From Pseudonocardia sp. HH130629-09 (GTDB taxonomy: Bacteria > Actinomycetota > Actinomycetes > Mycobacteriales > Pseudonocardiaceae), in contig NZ_CP011868.1 in the NCBI RefSeq assembly GCF_001294645.1, positions 3,224,001 through 3,288,000 on the forward strand: a stretch of DNA of 64,000 nucleotides, in the 5' to 3' direction. The translations under genes were made by a program, and so were the position numbers. Shown here piece by piece: positions 16,954 through 25,833 of this stretch. The notes beneath the pieces are model-generated. The model saw nothing but the letters and a program-made list of their open reading frames with translations. It searched no databases and had not been told where the DNA came from. Each line of letters starts with the position of its first letter. Within the stretch, counting starts at the first letter, position 1.

Positions 16954-17717
16954 CGCGCACCTCCTCCGTCGTGGTCGGCCACGTACCAGGGCGTGACCAG
17001 GCGCTGGAGCAGGAAGGTCAGTGCGAACAACGTCACCGACAACACGGCGGTGACGCCGACCGCGGCGAGCACCAGGTCGGTGCGGAACTGGTTCTTCTGG
17101 AGCTGCATGAAGATCCCCAGGCCGGCCCGGGCGCCGACGTACTCGGCGAAGATGGCCCCGGTCACCGCGTAGGTGATCGCGATCCGCAGCGCCGTGAAGA
17201 ACGACGGCAGCGCCCCCGGCAACCGCACGTAGCGGAACCGCTGCCAGCGCGAGGCACCCATCGACCGCAGCAGGGCGGTCGCGGCGCGGTCGGTCTCGGC
17301 GAAGCCCTCGATCAGCCCGACCGCCACCGGGAAGAACGTCACCAGCGCGATGACCAGCACCTTCGGCAGCAGGCCGAAGCCGAACCAGATGATGAGCAGC
17401 GGGGCGATCGCGACCACCGGCAGTGTCTGCGAGGCCACCAGGAGGGGGGTCAGCGCCCGCCGCAGCCAGGGCGAGAAGTCCACCGCGACCGCCGCGGCCC
17501 AGGCCAGCGCCATCGAGACGGTGAACCCGATCAGCGTCACCTGGATCGTCGGGAGGGTGTTCGTCCAGAGCTCGGCCCGGAACGCCCAGCCCTGCTCGAC
17601 CACCCGCAGCGGCGAGGGCAGCACCTGGGGCCGGGTGCCGGCGACGGTGACCGCGACCTGCCAGGTGAGCAGCAGCGCGGTGACCAGCGCGGCGGCCGGC
17701 CACAGCCGGCGGGTCAC
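16950..17717 (-). CDS. ABC transporter permease, thiamine-precursor uptake
   Basis: 255-aa membrane protein with about six helices and the BPD_transp_1 cytoplasmic loop (EGFAETDRAATALLRSMGASRWQRF... split here as EGFAETDRA and MGASRWQRF), typical of the SsuC/TauC/ThiX group. GTG 17717 overlaps the preceding binding-protein stop by GTGA; a longer upstream reading frame is rejected because it would overlap that gene. Partner of the ATPase and the NMT1/THI5-type binding protein, under the same TPP riboswitch. Confidence 0.87.
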   Translation of the reverse strand: MTRRLWPAAALVTALLLTWQVAVTVAGTRPQVLPSPLRVVEQGWAFRAELWTNTLPTIQVTLIGFTVSMALAWAAAVAVDFSPWLRRALTPLLVASQTLPVVAIAPLLIIWFGFGLLPKVLVIALVTFFPVAVGLIEGFAETDRAATALLRSMGASRWQRFRYVRLPGALPSFFTALRIAITYAVTGAIFAEYVGARAGLGIFMQLQKNQFRTDLVLAAVGVTAVLSVTLFALTFLLQRLVTPWYVADHDGGGAR

Positions 17718-18739
17718 GGTGCCAGGTAGTCGTTGGTGAACCAGGTCGAGAAGTCCGGCTTCTGCCGCACCGGGGCCCCGTCCGGCCCTGCGACGGTGCC
17801 GGTGTCGTAGAGGAACCCGGAGAAGCCGGCCCACTGCTGCGGGGTCTGGAACCCGACGCGGCCCTGCGCGTCGCGCAGGAAGCGCTCGCTGAGCATCTGC
17901 GCGCCCCGGTCGACCAGCTCGTCGGAGGTGAACGCGCCGGGGTTGGCCTCCTTCAGCATCCGCGCCGCCGTCGCCGGGTCCTGCGCGGCCAGCACGTAGC
18001 CCTTCTGGACGGCCTGCACGAACCTCCGGGCGGTGTCCGGGTTGTCCCGCAGCCAGGTCGAGTTGCCCAGCAGCAGCACGTTGTAGGAGTCCGGGAAGCC
18101 GTAGTCGGTGTAGCGGAAGGTACGAATCGGCTCGCCCCGCAGCTGCGCCTCGATCCCCTCGACGTTGACGAACGGCTCGGTGAAGTCGGCCTGCCCCGAG
18201 TAGAGCGCCTCGTAGGCGGCGGTGGACAGCACCTCGGTGCGGAAGTCGCCGCGCCCGCCGTCGGCCCGGATCACGGCCTGCATCTTCTGGTTCTCGCCGG
18301 GCCCGCCGAACCCGGCGTAGACCTTCCCGTCGAGGTCGCGCGGCCGCGTGAGGTCGGAGCGGTCGGCGCGCACGGCGATCTCGGTGGCCCAGTGCTGCAG
18401 GATCGCCATCACCGAGGTGATGTCGGCACCCGCGGCCTTGGAGAAGGTGAACGAGTCCTGGAAGCCGACGCCGAAGTCCGCGGCGCCCGAGCCGACCAGG
18501 GTGTCCGGCGAGGTCTGGTTGTAGGGCAGGAACTCGACGTCGAGACCCGCGTCGCGGAAGTAGCCCGCCTGCTGGGCGGCGAACAGCCCGATGTGGTTGG
18601 TGTTCGGCGTCCAGTCCAGCGCGACGCGGATCGGCCCGCCCCCGGCCGCGGCCCCGGAACCGTCGCCCGCGGCGCAGCCGGACAGGGCGAGCGCGAGCGC
18701 CAGCACGACGGCCAGTGGACGGAGAGCACGTGACAGCAC
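17714..18739 (-). CDS. NMT1/THI5-like substrate-binding lipoprotein (ThiY-like)
   Basis: 341 aa. Signal peptide with lipobox LALSGCA. The mature part opens with VALDWTPNTNHIGLFAAQQ, the hallmark of the NMT1/THI5 family that binds pyrimidine thiamine precursors, and contains GQADFTEPFVNVEG. GTG 18739 lies directly after the TPP riboswitch, whose 3' strand carries the AGGGAGG Shine-Dalgarno sequence, so ligand binding would hide the ribosome site. Probable function: capture of HMP or formylaminopyrimidine for salvage into thiamine. Confidence 0.88.
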   Translation of the reverse strand: MLSRALRPLAVVLALALALSGCAAGDGSGAAAGGGPIRVALDWTPNTNHIGLFAAQQAGYFRDAGLDVEFLPYNQTSPDTLVGSGAADFGVGFQDSFTFSKAAGADITSVMAILQHWATEIAVRADRSDLTRPRDLDGKVYAGFGGPGENQKMQAVIRADGGRGDFRTEVLSTAAYEALYSGQADFTEPFVNVEGIEAQLRGEPIRTFRYTDYGFPDSYNVLLLGNSTWLRDNPDTARRFVQAVQKGYVLAAQDPATAARMLKEANPGAFTSDELVDRGAQMLSERFLRDAQGRVGFQTPQQWAGFSGFLYDTGTVAGPDGAPVRQKPDFSTWFTNDYLAP

Positions 18740-18744
18740 GGAGC

Positions 18745-18842
18745 GGCCTCCCTACGCCGGTGTGACCCGGATCAGGTTCGAACGGTCGGCGGCCGGTCCT
18801 GCCGCCCTCTCAGCCTCGGTGCGCGGGCTCCCGCGGTACGTC
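18745..18842 (-). ncRNA. TPP riboswitch (THI element)
   Basis: Read on the minus strand, the conserved CTGAGAG of the P2-P3 junction (near 18807-18813) is followed by GAACCTGATC and then ACACCGGCGTAGGGAGG, the near-invariant 3' part of the THI box. The 5' stem is GC-rich (CCGCGGGAGCCCGCG). The terminal AGGGAGG doubles as the ribosome site of the downstream gene, pointing to translational repression by thiamine pyrophosphate. The rest of the 333-bp gap (18843-19072) shows no gene. Confidence 0.93.
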
Positions 18843-19072
18843 CGGAGACCTTACGCGGCCCGCCCGGTCCCGCCGGGGCGACGTCGGTCGCACCGCGCCG
18901 TTCGGACACCCCCCGTCACCGGAGCCGCGACCTCGGTCACCAGCAGTGATCGGCCGAGCGCGCCGGGCGAGCCGCCGTCCCCGGCGGTGACCACGATCGT
19001 TATCATCACCCACCACACCCACGACGCTGTGTCACGGACCTCGCTCGCGGGAGCTGACGCGGAAGGGACGAG

Positions 19073-19795
19073 ATGGCGGCCTCGCTCTGGACCTCCGGCA
19101 CGACCGGGCGGCCGACGCCCGACCCGGCACCCGCCCTGGTGCGGGTCGCGTTGCAGGCCGGTTCCGTCTCCGTCGCGCACGCGGACGTCGCCGCGATGCT
19201 GTCCGGGATCTGCGTCGCGCTGGTGCCCGCCGCCCGGGTCGGAGGTGCGGCGCTGCTGCTGCGCGAGCCCGCCGACCCCCGCGACCCCGAGGCCCGGCGG
19301 GTCTTCGGGTCCGACACCGCGGCCGTGCGCCTGGGCGAGCTGCAGCGCCGGGCCGACGCCGGGCCGGGCCCCGCCGCCGAGCGCGGCGACCGCACGCTGA
19401 CCACCCCGGACCTGACCCGGACCGGGCCGCCCGAGCTGGCCGCGGCCGCGGCCGACTGCGGCCTGGTCCGCTCGCTGTCGGTGCCGGTCCCGGTCGCCGG
19501 GTGTACCGCGGGCGCCTTGCAGCTGTTCGCCCGGGGCGGGCCCGACGACCCGCTGGGCGAGCGGCTGGCCGTCGCGCTGGCGCCGGTGGTCACCGCACTC
19601 GCGGCCCGGCTCACCGACGTCCGCGAGCTGGCCCGGCTGCAGCTGCGCACCGCGGCCTCCGCAGTGCCCGAGCAGTCCGACGCGATCGACCGCACCGCGC
19701 TGATCCCGGCGGCCCGCCGCTCCCCCGCGGCACCGGTGGCGCCGCGGGTGCCCGCCCAGCGGCAGGCCCGGCACCACCGGCGCGACCAGACCTGA
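19073..19795 (+). CDS. GAF-like domain protein without ANTAR
   Basis: 240 aa. Residues about 20-190 resemble the GAF sensor of actinobacterial GAF-ANTAR proteins (MLSGICVALVPAARVGGAALL; LVRSLSVPVPVAGCTAGALQLF). The C-terminus, where an RNA-binding ANTAR domain would be expected, is instead a Pro/Arg-rich tail of about 45 residues. It may be a stand-alone sensor or an adaptor. ATG 19073 has GAAGGGA upstream. No partner gene is adjacent. Confidence 0.6.
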   Translation: MAASLWTSGTTGRPTPDPAPALVRVALQAGSVSVAHADVAAMLSGICVALVPAARVGGAALLLREPADPRDPEARRVFGSDTAAVRLGELQRRADAGPGPAAERGDRTLTTPDLTRTGPPELAAAAADCGLVRSLSVPVPVAGCTAGALQLFARGGPDDPLGERLAVALAPVVTALAARLTDVRELARLQLRTAASAVPEQSDAIDRTALIPAARRSPAAPVAPRVPAQRQARHHRRDQT

Positions 19796-19847
19796 CCCCG
19801 GGTCAGACCTCCGGCCGGCCCTCGCGGGTCGCGCCCCGTTCGAGGGA

Positions 19848-20231
19848 CTACTGGTGCTCCTGCAGGTAGGCCGACGCGCGCTGGCGGCTGACCCCGAACA
19901 GCCTGCCGATCCCGGCGATCGACTCGCCCTCGCCGTGCAGCGCGACGGCCTCCTCACGGCGGAACCTGCCACCCACGGCGCCCAGGCCGTCGAGGGTGCG
20001 GGTGAGGGTCTCGACGATCAGCGGCCGTGCCTCGCGCGGGACGATCTCCCGCCAGCTCAGCCCCTGTGCCCGCAGTTCCTGCAGCTCGGCCACCCGTCGG
20101 CGGGCCGAGGACAGCGCGGCGACCGACGCGTCCAGCTGGGCCGCGAGGGCGGCCAGCGCGGTGTCGGCGTCGTCCGCGGGCCGGTCGCGGAGGTCCGCTC
20201 CGTCGTTCGCACCACGCTCGGTCGTCGTCAC
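19848..20231 (-). CDS. Small coiled-coil/HTH protein
   Basis: 127 aa, not assigned to a named family. The middle (LAAQLDASVAALSSARRRVAEL) is a likely coiled coil. The C-terminus (IAGIGRLFGVSRQRASAYLQE) is a resolvase-like helix-turn-helix, so DNA binding is probable. GTG 20231 is chosen because TACGCT (complement of 20239-20244) is 7 nt upstream. It is divergent from the GMC oxidoreductase by 118 bp and could regulate it; that is only positional inference. Confidence 0.7.
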   Translation of the reverse strand: MTTTERGANDGADLRDRPADDADTALAALAAQLDASVAALSSARRRVAELQELRAQGLSWREIVPREARPLIVETLTRTLDGLGAVGGRFRREEAVALHGEGESIAGIGRLFGVSRQRASAYLQEHQ

Positions 20232-20349
20232 GCCGTCGAGCGTACGGGGGCGGCGACGACGGGCGGTGGCCGCGGCGTACCGTGATCCACGCAAGGGGGG
20301 TTGCTCCCTCGAACAGGGCAATCCCGACAGTACGTGTGGAGGACGCGCA

Positions 20350-22056
20350 ATGGGCCGGTACGACGTCGTCATCGTCGGCGGAGGATCCGCGGGGGCGGTG
20401 CTGGCCTCCCGGCTCACGGAGGATCCCACACGCCGGGTGCTGATGCTCGAGGCGGGCCGCCCCGACCACCGCTGGGACCCGATCATCCGGATGCCCGCCG
20501 CGCTGTCCAAGGCGTGGGGCAACCCGCGTTACGACTGGTGCTACGTCACCGAGCCCGAGTCGGGTCTGGCCGGGCGGCGGATCGCCGTCCCGCGCGGGAA
20601 GGTCCTGGGCGGCAGCAGCAGCATCAACGGGATGGTCTACCAGCGGGCCCACCCGGGCGACTACGACCGCTGGTCCCGTCTGCCCGGCTGCGAACAGTGG
20701 AGCTCGGCCCACCTGCTGCCCTACTTCCGCCGCCTGGAGCGTCGGACGTCCGAGCACGGCACCCCGCTGCCCGACGGCGGCCACGGCCCGCAGGTCCTCG
20801 AGCGCGCGCCGGCGGCCGGCCCGCTGAACGCGGCGTTCCTGGCCGCGGCCCAGCAGGCCGGGCACGCGCTGGTCGACTCGACGAACGGTCCGGTCCAGGA
20901 GGGCTTCTCCCGCACCGAACGCACGATCTCGCGGGGACGCCGCTTCTCGGCCACCGACGCGTGGCTGCACCCGGTCGCCGGCTCCCGGCCCAACCTGACC
21001 GTGCGCACCGGCGCCGTGGTCCGCGCGCTGCGCACCGACGCCCGCGGCACCCGGGTCATCGGGGTCCGCTACCGCGCCTCCGACGGCACCATCCGCGACG
21101 TCGACGCCGGCGAGACGATCGTGGCCGCCGGTTCCATCGCGACACCGCAGCTGCTCCAGGTGTCCGGTTTCGGCGACCCGGAGCACCTCGCGGGCATCGG
21201 CGTCGAGACCCGGGTGGCGCTGCCGGGGGTCGGCGCGAACCTGCAGGACCACCTCGCGGTGCACCTGCAGCACGCCTGCTCCCAGCCGATCTCGCTGGCG
21301 CCGCAGCGGGCACCGCACCGGCTGCCCGCCGCGGCGGCCCGCTGGCTGGTCTCGGGCACCGGGGTCGGGGCGAGCAACCACTTCGAGATCGGCGGGTTCG
21401 CCTCCACCTCGATGGCCGGGGCCATCCCGGACGTGATGATGCTGTTCGCGCCGGTCGCGATGCGCTTCGCGCCGGACGTCCCGCCGGTCGGGCACGGCTA
21501 CGAGATGCACGTCTCGGTGATGGCGGGCGACGTCCGGGGGACGGTGCGCGCGGTGTCCCGCGACACCGCGGTCCCGCCGCGCCTGGTGCAGAACTACCTG
21601 GTCACCGACGGCGACCGGCGTCGCTGGGTGGAGGCCGTCGGACTGGCCAGGGAGATCCTGAACCAGCCTGCGTTCGCCGACCTCGACGCCGGGGAGACCT
21701 TCCCCGGGGAGGCCGTCCGCTCCGACGCCGAGATCCTCGACTGGGTGTCCCGGCGCGCCCAGAACGGGCTGCACCCGACCAGCACCGCGCGGATGGGCAC
21801 CGACGCCGACGCCGTCGTGGACCCGTCGACGCTGCAGGTGCACGGCACCGAGGGCCTGCGGATCGTCGACGCGTCGATCTTCCCGGACGTGCCCAACGCC
21901 AACACCTACGGCCCCGTGGTGGCGGTGGCCGAGCGTGCCGCCGACATCGTCACCGGCGCGACTCCGCTGCCCGCCGACCCGGCGCCGTCGCGGCGGCGGG
22001 CCGGGACGCACGAGGCGACGGGCTCCGGGCAGGAGCCGTTCGCACCGGCATCCTGA
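20350..22056 (+). CDS. GMC family FAD-dependent oxidoreductase (choline dehydrogenase-like)
   Basis: 568 aa. FAD-binding motif YDVVIVGGGSAGAVLASRL at the N-terminus, GMC signature 1 around PRGKVLGGSSSINGMVY, signature 2 near GSIATPQLLQVSGFG, active-site His in NGLHPTSTARMG and the Asn in PNANTYGPVV. It oxidises a primary or secondary alcohol; choline is possible but cannot be assigned. GGAGG at 20337-20341 fixes ATG 20350. Monocistronic, ending before a strong palindromic terminator. Confidence 0.88.
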   Translation: MGRYDVVIVGGGSAGAVLASRLTEDPTRRVLMLEAGRPDHRWDPIIRMPAALSKAWGNPRYDWCYVTEPESGLAGRRIAVPRGKVLGGSSSINGMVYQRAHPGDYDRWSRLPGCEQWSSAHLLPYFRRLERRTSEHGTPLPDGGHGPQVLERAPAAGPLNAAFLAAAQQAGHALVDSTNGPVQEGFSRTERTISRGRRFSATDAWLHPVAGSRPNLTVRTGAVVRALRTDARGTRVIGVRYRASDGTIRDVDAGETIVAAGSIATPQLLQVSGFGDPEHLAGIGVETRVALPGVGANLQDHLAVHLQHACSQPISLAPQRAPHRLPAAAARWLVSGTGVGASNHFEIGGFASTSMAGAIPDVMMLFAPVAMRFAPDVPPVGHGYEMHVSVMAGDVRGTVRAVSRDTAVPPRLVQNYLVTDGDRRRWVEAVGLAREILNQPAFADLDAGETFPGEAVRSDAEILDWVSRRAQNGLHPTSTARMGTDADAVVDPSTLQVHGTEGLRIVDASIFPDVPNANTYGPVVAVAERAADIVTGATPLPADPAPSRRRAGTHEATGSGQEPFAPAS

Positions 22057-22087
22057 GGCGCCCGACCTCCTGACACCCCCGACATGC

Positions 22088-22127
22088 CGAACGGGGCGGG
22101 GATCCGATCGGATCCCCGCCCCGTTCG
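22088..22127. terminator. 40-bp perfect palindrome, bidirectional terminator
   Basis: The sequence from 22088 to 22127 is a perfect palindrome centred on GATC (22106-22109), giving 18-bp GC-rich arms. It lies 31 bp after the GMC gene and 36 bp before the end of the convergent DUF7455 gene, so it can terminate both. There is no long U tract, as usual in actinobacteria. Confidence 0.85.
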
Positions 22128-22163
22128 CGGGTCTGTGTGTGGGGGCCGCGGCGGCCCCGGGCG

Positions 22164-22349
22164 TCACTCCCCGGTCTGCACCTGCACCCCGGACTCACGC
22201 AGCTTCTCGGCGTGGGCACGACCGTGGTGGTTGCAGAACAGGAGTTCCCCACCGGAGGGCAGGATCGCGCGCACCTTGGCAGCCGCACCGCAGCGGTCGC
22301 AACGGTCGGCAAGGGTCAGTTCGGGCCGGGTCAGCGTTTCGGGCTGCAT
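22164..22349 (-). CDS. DUF7455 small zinc-ribbon-like protein
   Basis: 61 aa. Contains CDRCGAAAKVRAILPSGGEL and FCNHHG: paired CxxC and CxxH elements that probably bind zinc. This short actinobacterial family has unknown function. ATG 22349 follows GGGAG. The divergent 22350-22645 gap contains only promoter-type sequence; I see no gene there. Confidence 0.85.
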   Translation of the reverse strand: MQPETLTRPELTLADRCDRCGAAAKVRAILPSGGELLFCNHHGRAHAEKLRESGVQVQTGE

Positions 22350-22645
22350 AGCGGTCTCCCTCCGTAGCGGCGGCGGGCTTCGGGCGCTCGCCGCCGTATC
22401 ACTGTGACGACCGCACGAGCGGCTCGCCCACACCTGTACAGACGCTCGAGGCCCCTGTACGTGTTCCCGGGATGCGTCGCGACGTCCGTCACGTGTGGCG
22501 CGGGCCGCGCGGTCCGGTGGCGCCGCGATGTACCCGCGGTGACCGATTGGGTATGAAGTTGACTGCGTGTGAATCATGCGGGGAACTCGGCCGACGTGCA
22601 AGCGCGCCACGGTAAATACGGTGTGTCGCGGACTACGGTGGGCGA

Positions 22646-23575
22646 GTGAGTCCCCGCCCGTCGCCCGATCGTGTTCCCGCTCCGCTGCTGTTCCTGGCCG
22701 GTGGGATCTCGATGTACGTGGGGGCCGCATTGGCCGTCGGGCTGTTCGACCGGCTGGCGCCGTCGGCGGTCGCCGAGCTGCGGCTGATCGGTGCCGCGCT
22801 GCTGCTGCTGGCCTGGCGCCGCCCCGGCCGCGACGCCTGGCGCGGCGTCCGCCTCGTCCGCGCGGGGGTGTTCGGGCTGGCCACGGCCCTGATGAACGTC
22901 GCCTACTACGAGGCGATCGCCCGGCTGCCGCTCGGCACCGCGGTGGCGGTCGAGTTCACCGGACCGGTCCTGGTCGCGGCGCTCGCCTCGCGCCGGTTCC
23001 GCGACATCGGGGCGGTCGGCCTGGCCGCCGTCGGCGTGCTCCTGATCGCCGACGTCCGCTGGTCCGGCAGCCCGGCCGGGGTGCTGTGGGCCTTGGGCGC
23101 GGCGACGATGTGGGCCGCCTACATCGTGCTGGGCAAACGGGTCGCACGCGCCGGTTCCGGCATCGACGACCTGGCGACGGGGTTCACCGTGGCCGCCGTC
23201 GTCCTGGTCCCGCTGCTGTTCGTCGGGGGTCCGGGCGCCGTGACGGGGTTCGGCGTCGCGAACCTCGCACCGCTCGCCGATCCGGCGGTGCTCGCCCTGT
23301 CCATCGGGCTGGGTGTGCTCAGCTCGCTGATCCCCTACGTGCTGGACCAGGTCGTGCTGCGCCGGGTCGGGCAGGCCCGGTTCGCGGTGCTGCTGGCGCT
23401 GCTGCCCGCCACCGCGACCCTGGTCGGGCTCGTGGTGCTCGGTCAGCTGCCGGGGACGCTGGAGGCGGTCGGGATCGGGCTGGTGGTCCTCGCCGTCGCC
23501 CTGCGGTCCCGCGACGGCGACGAACCGGTCCCCCTGCCCGCCACGTCCGCCCGGGACCGGGCCGCCCCGTCCTGA
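22646..23575 (+). CDS. EamA/DMT family transporter (RhtA-like)
   Basis: 309 aa with ten predicted membrane helices in two EamA repeats. RLPLGTAVAVEFTGPVLVA is close to RhtA-type amino-acid/homoserine exporters. GTG 22646 is preceded at 6 nt by TACGGT (22634-22639), consistent with a leaderless mRNA. Export of threonine/homoserine or a similar small metabolite is likely; direction and substrate are inferred from the family. Confidence 0.85.
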   Translation: MSPRPSPDRVPAPLLFLAGGISMYVGAALAVGLFDRLAPSAVAELRLIGAALLLLAWRRPGRDAWRGVRLVRAGVFGLATALMNVAYYEAIARLPLGTAVAVEFTGPVLVAALASRRFRDIGAVGLAAVGVLLIADVRWSGSPAGVLWALGAATMWAAYIVLGKRVARAGSGIDDLATGFTVAAVVLVPLLFVGGPGAVTGFGVANLAPLADPAVLALSIGLGVLSSLIPYVLDQVVLRRVGQARFAVLLALLPATATLVGLVVLGQLPGTLEAVGIGLVVLAVALRSRDGDEPVPLPATSARDRAAPS

Positions 23576-23627
23576 CCGACCCGCCTGACCGATCCGGCGA
23601 CGCGACGTCCGCGGTGATCCGGAGTCC

Positions 23628-23665
23628 GCGCTGCTCCGCGGTCCGCGCGCTGCTCCGCGGTCCGC
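23628..23665. repeat. 19-bp tandem repeat in gene-free stretch
   Basis: Two identical adjacent 19-bp copies (23628-23646 and 23647-23665, unit beginning GCGCTGCTCCGCGGTCC). It lies in the 362-bp gene-free interval 23576-23937 between the EamA gene and the helicase. That interval holds this repeat, an 11-bp repeat further on and GC-rich hairpin-prone sequence, with no coding region or clear terminator. Confidence 0.85.
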
Positions 23666-23742
23666 GCGTGTCCGGACGCGCGCGTCGAGCGGATCAGCGC
23701 GCGCGGAACGGATCACCGTGTGCTCGGCCGCACCGGCGTCCC

Positions 23743-23783
23743 GGTGGCGCTGCGGTGGCGCTGCGGTGGCGCTGCGGTGGCGC
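23743..23783. repeat. 11-bp tandem repeat, 3.7 copies
   Basis: GGTGGCGCTGC is repeated at 23743, 23754 and 23765 with a fourth truncated copy to 23783. The unit is not a multiple of three and no gene uses it. Simple sequence repeats of this type can vary in copy number by slippage. Confidence 0.9.
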
Positions 23784-23937
23784 GACGGCGACACGCCGCC
23801 CCTGTCGCCCCGCACGGGCCGCCGTGTCCTCCCGGCCCGGCCTGCGCGGTGGTCCCGGCACGACGGCGCTGCCTGCGGGCCCCGCCCGCGCGGTGTGGGG
23901 GCCCCGCCTGCGCGGTCGCGGCCCGCGAGGGCGGCTC

Positions 23938-25665
23938 TCAGCGCCAGGAACGCAGGGTCGCGATGCGTTCCTCGAGCTGCTCGATGGTCGCCATCGCCAC
24001 CGGCGGGCCGCCGCAGTGCGCCCGCAGCTCGTTGTGGATCTTCCCGTGCGGCTTGCGGGTCTTGTGGTTGTGCAGCGCGACCAGGGTGTTGAGCTCCTTG
24101 CGCAGGGTCTGCAGCCGCTCCCGGACGCTCTGCCCGCGTTCGGCGGCCGGCGGCGGGGTCGGTTCGGTCGCCGGCGTCGCGTGGGCCTGGGCACCGGTGC
24201 GCGGTGAGCCCTTCGCGATCCACTCCGCCTGCCGCTGGGACAGCAGGGTGCGCACCTGGTCGGGCTCCAGCAGACCGGGCAGCCCGAGGTAGTCCTCCTC
24301 GTCGGCGGAGTAGGTGGCGCCCTCGTAGATCAGCTGGTCCAGCTCGGCGTCGGCGCCGAGGGAGGTGAACGCCTGCTCCTGCTCACCGGGCTCGTCCTCG
24401 ACCTTGTTGGCCTCGTTCAGCTCGGCGTCGTTCCAGACCTCCTCGGGCCGCTGCGGCTTGCCGAGGACGTGGTCGCGCTGCGCCTCCAGCTCGCTGGCCA
24501 GGCCGAGCAGCACCGGGACGCTGGGGACGAACACCGACGCGGTCTCGCCCTGCCGCCGCGACCGCACGAAGCGGCCGATGGCCTGGGCGAAGTAGAGCGG
24601 GGTCGAGGCGCTGGTGGCGTAGACGCCGACGGCGAGGCGCGGCACGTCGACGCCCTCGGACACCATCCGGACCGCGACCATCCACCGCTCGGTGGAGCGG
24701 GAGAACTCCGCGATCCGCTCCGAGCCGCCCGCCTCGTCGGACAGCACGACCGCGGGCCGTACCCCGGTGATGCCGGTCAGCAACGCCGCGTAGGCCCGTG
24801 CCGCGGTCTGGTCGGTGGCGATGACCAGGCCGCCCGCGTCGGGCATGCCCCCGTCGCGGTGGCTCTGCAGGCGGCGGTCGGCCGCGGCGAGCACCGCGGG
24901 CATCCAGTCCCCCGAGGGGTCGAGCGCGGTCCGCCAGGCCATCGCGGTCTGCTCGCGGGTCAGCGGCTCCCCCAGCCGGGCCGACATCTCCTCGCCGGCA
25001 CTGGTGCGCCAGTTGGAGGTGCCGGAGTAGGCCAGGAAGACGACCGGCCGGACCACGTTGTCGGCGAGCGCCTCGGCGTAGCCGTACTGGTGGTCGGCGC
25101 GGCTGCGCGGGGCGCCCTCGGCGTCGGGGACGTACTCGACGAACGGGATCGGGTTGTCGTCGGAGCGGAACGGCGTACCGGTCAGGGCCAGGCGGCGGGT
25201 GGCGGGCTCGAACGCCTCGTCGACGCCCTCGCCCCAGCTCTTGGCGTCGCCGGCGTGGTGGATCTCGTCGAGGATCACCAGCATCCGGCGGTTCTCGGTG
25301 CGGTTGCGGTGCAGCATCGGGTGCGCGGCGACGCCGGCGTAGGTGATCGCGATGCCCTGGTAGTCCCGCGAGGTGCCACCCGCGGAGTTGCGGAACTCGG
25401 GGTCGAGCGCGATCCCGGCGGCCGCGGCCGACTCGGCCCACTGGTACTTCAGGTGCTCGGTCGGGGTGACGACGGTGATCGCGTCGACCACCCGGTCGCG
25501 CAGCAGCTCCGACGCGACGCGCAGGGCGAAGGTCGTCTTGCCCGCGCCCGGGGTCGCGACCGCGAGGAAGTCCCGCGGCGAGGTCGCCAGGTAGCGGGCG
25601 AGTGCGCTGCGCTGCCACGCGCGCAGCGGGCGGGTGTCGGGCGAAACGAGCTGGGTCTGCGACAC
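23938..25665 (-). CDS. DEAD/DEAH-box superfamily 2 helicase (XPB/Rad25-like)
   Basis: 575 aa. Motif I TPGAGKTTFA, motif II DEIHHAGD (DEIH variant), motif III LTGTPFR, motif VI QAIGRFVRSRR. The C-terminal 60 residues (LQTLRKELNTLVALHNHKTRKPHGKIHNEL) are helical and conserved in the actinobacterial family. DNA or RNA unwinding or translocation is expected; process unknown. GTG 25665 has AGGGGAGA upstream. It lies in the same neighbourhood as DUF7455, DUF3039, DUF3099 and a sigma factor. Confidence 0.87.
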   Translation of the reverse strand: MSQTQLVSPDTRPLRAWQRSALARYLATSPRDFLAVATPGAGKTTFALRVASELLRDRVVDAITVVTPTEHLKYQWAESAAAAGIALDPEFRNSAGGTSRDYQGIAITYAGVAAHPMLHRNRTENRRMLVILDEIHHAGDAKSWGEGVDEAFEPATRRLALTGTPFRSDDNPIPFVEYVPDAEGAPRSRADHQYGYAEALADNVVRPVVFLAYSGTSNWRTSAGEEMSARLGEPLTREQTAMAWRTALDPSGDWMPAVLAAADRRLQSHRDGGMPDAGGLVIATDQTAARAYAALLTGITGVRPAVVLSDEAGGSERIAEFSRSTERWMVAVRMVSEGVDVPRLAVGVYATSASTPLYFAQAIGRFVRSRRQGETASVFVPSVPVLLGLASELEAQRDHVLGKPQRPEEVWNDAELNEANKVEDEPGEQEQAFTSLGADAELDQLIYEGATYSADEEDYLGLPGLLEPDQVRTLLSQRQAEWIAKGSPRTGAQAHATPATEPTPPPAAERGQSVRERLQTLRKELNTLVALHNHKTRKPHGKIHNELRAHCGGPPVAMATIEQLEERIATLRSWR

Positions 25666-25833
25666 ACGTCTCCCCTGGTCCGTGGGTCGTTCCCGGGTGG
25701 GAACCGGCGATTCCCGGCCACGTCCGCGCGTCGACGCCGACACGGCTGCGGGGCGCGGATCAGGGTAGCCGGGCGTCGTGGCGGCGCCGCCCGGTGGGCG
25801 GGCCGGGAGCCTCCCCGGCGGTGACGGGCCAGG

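Noticed and set aside
23628..23783. Repeat block considered as origin-type iterons or CRISPR
   Set aside because: Two unrelated short units, no spacers, no replication or cas gene nearby.
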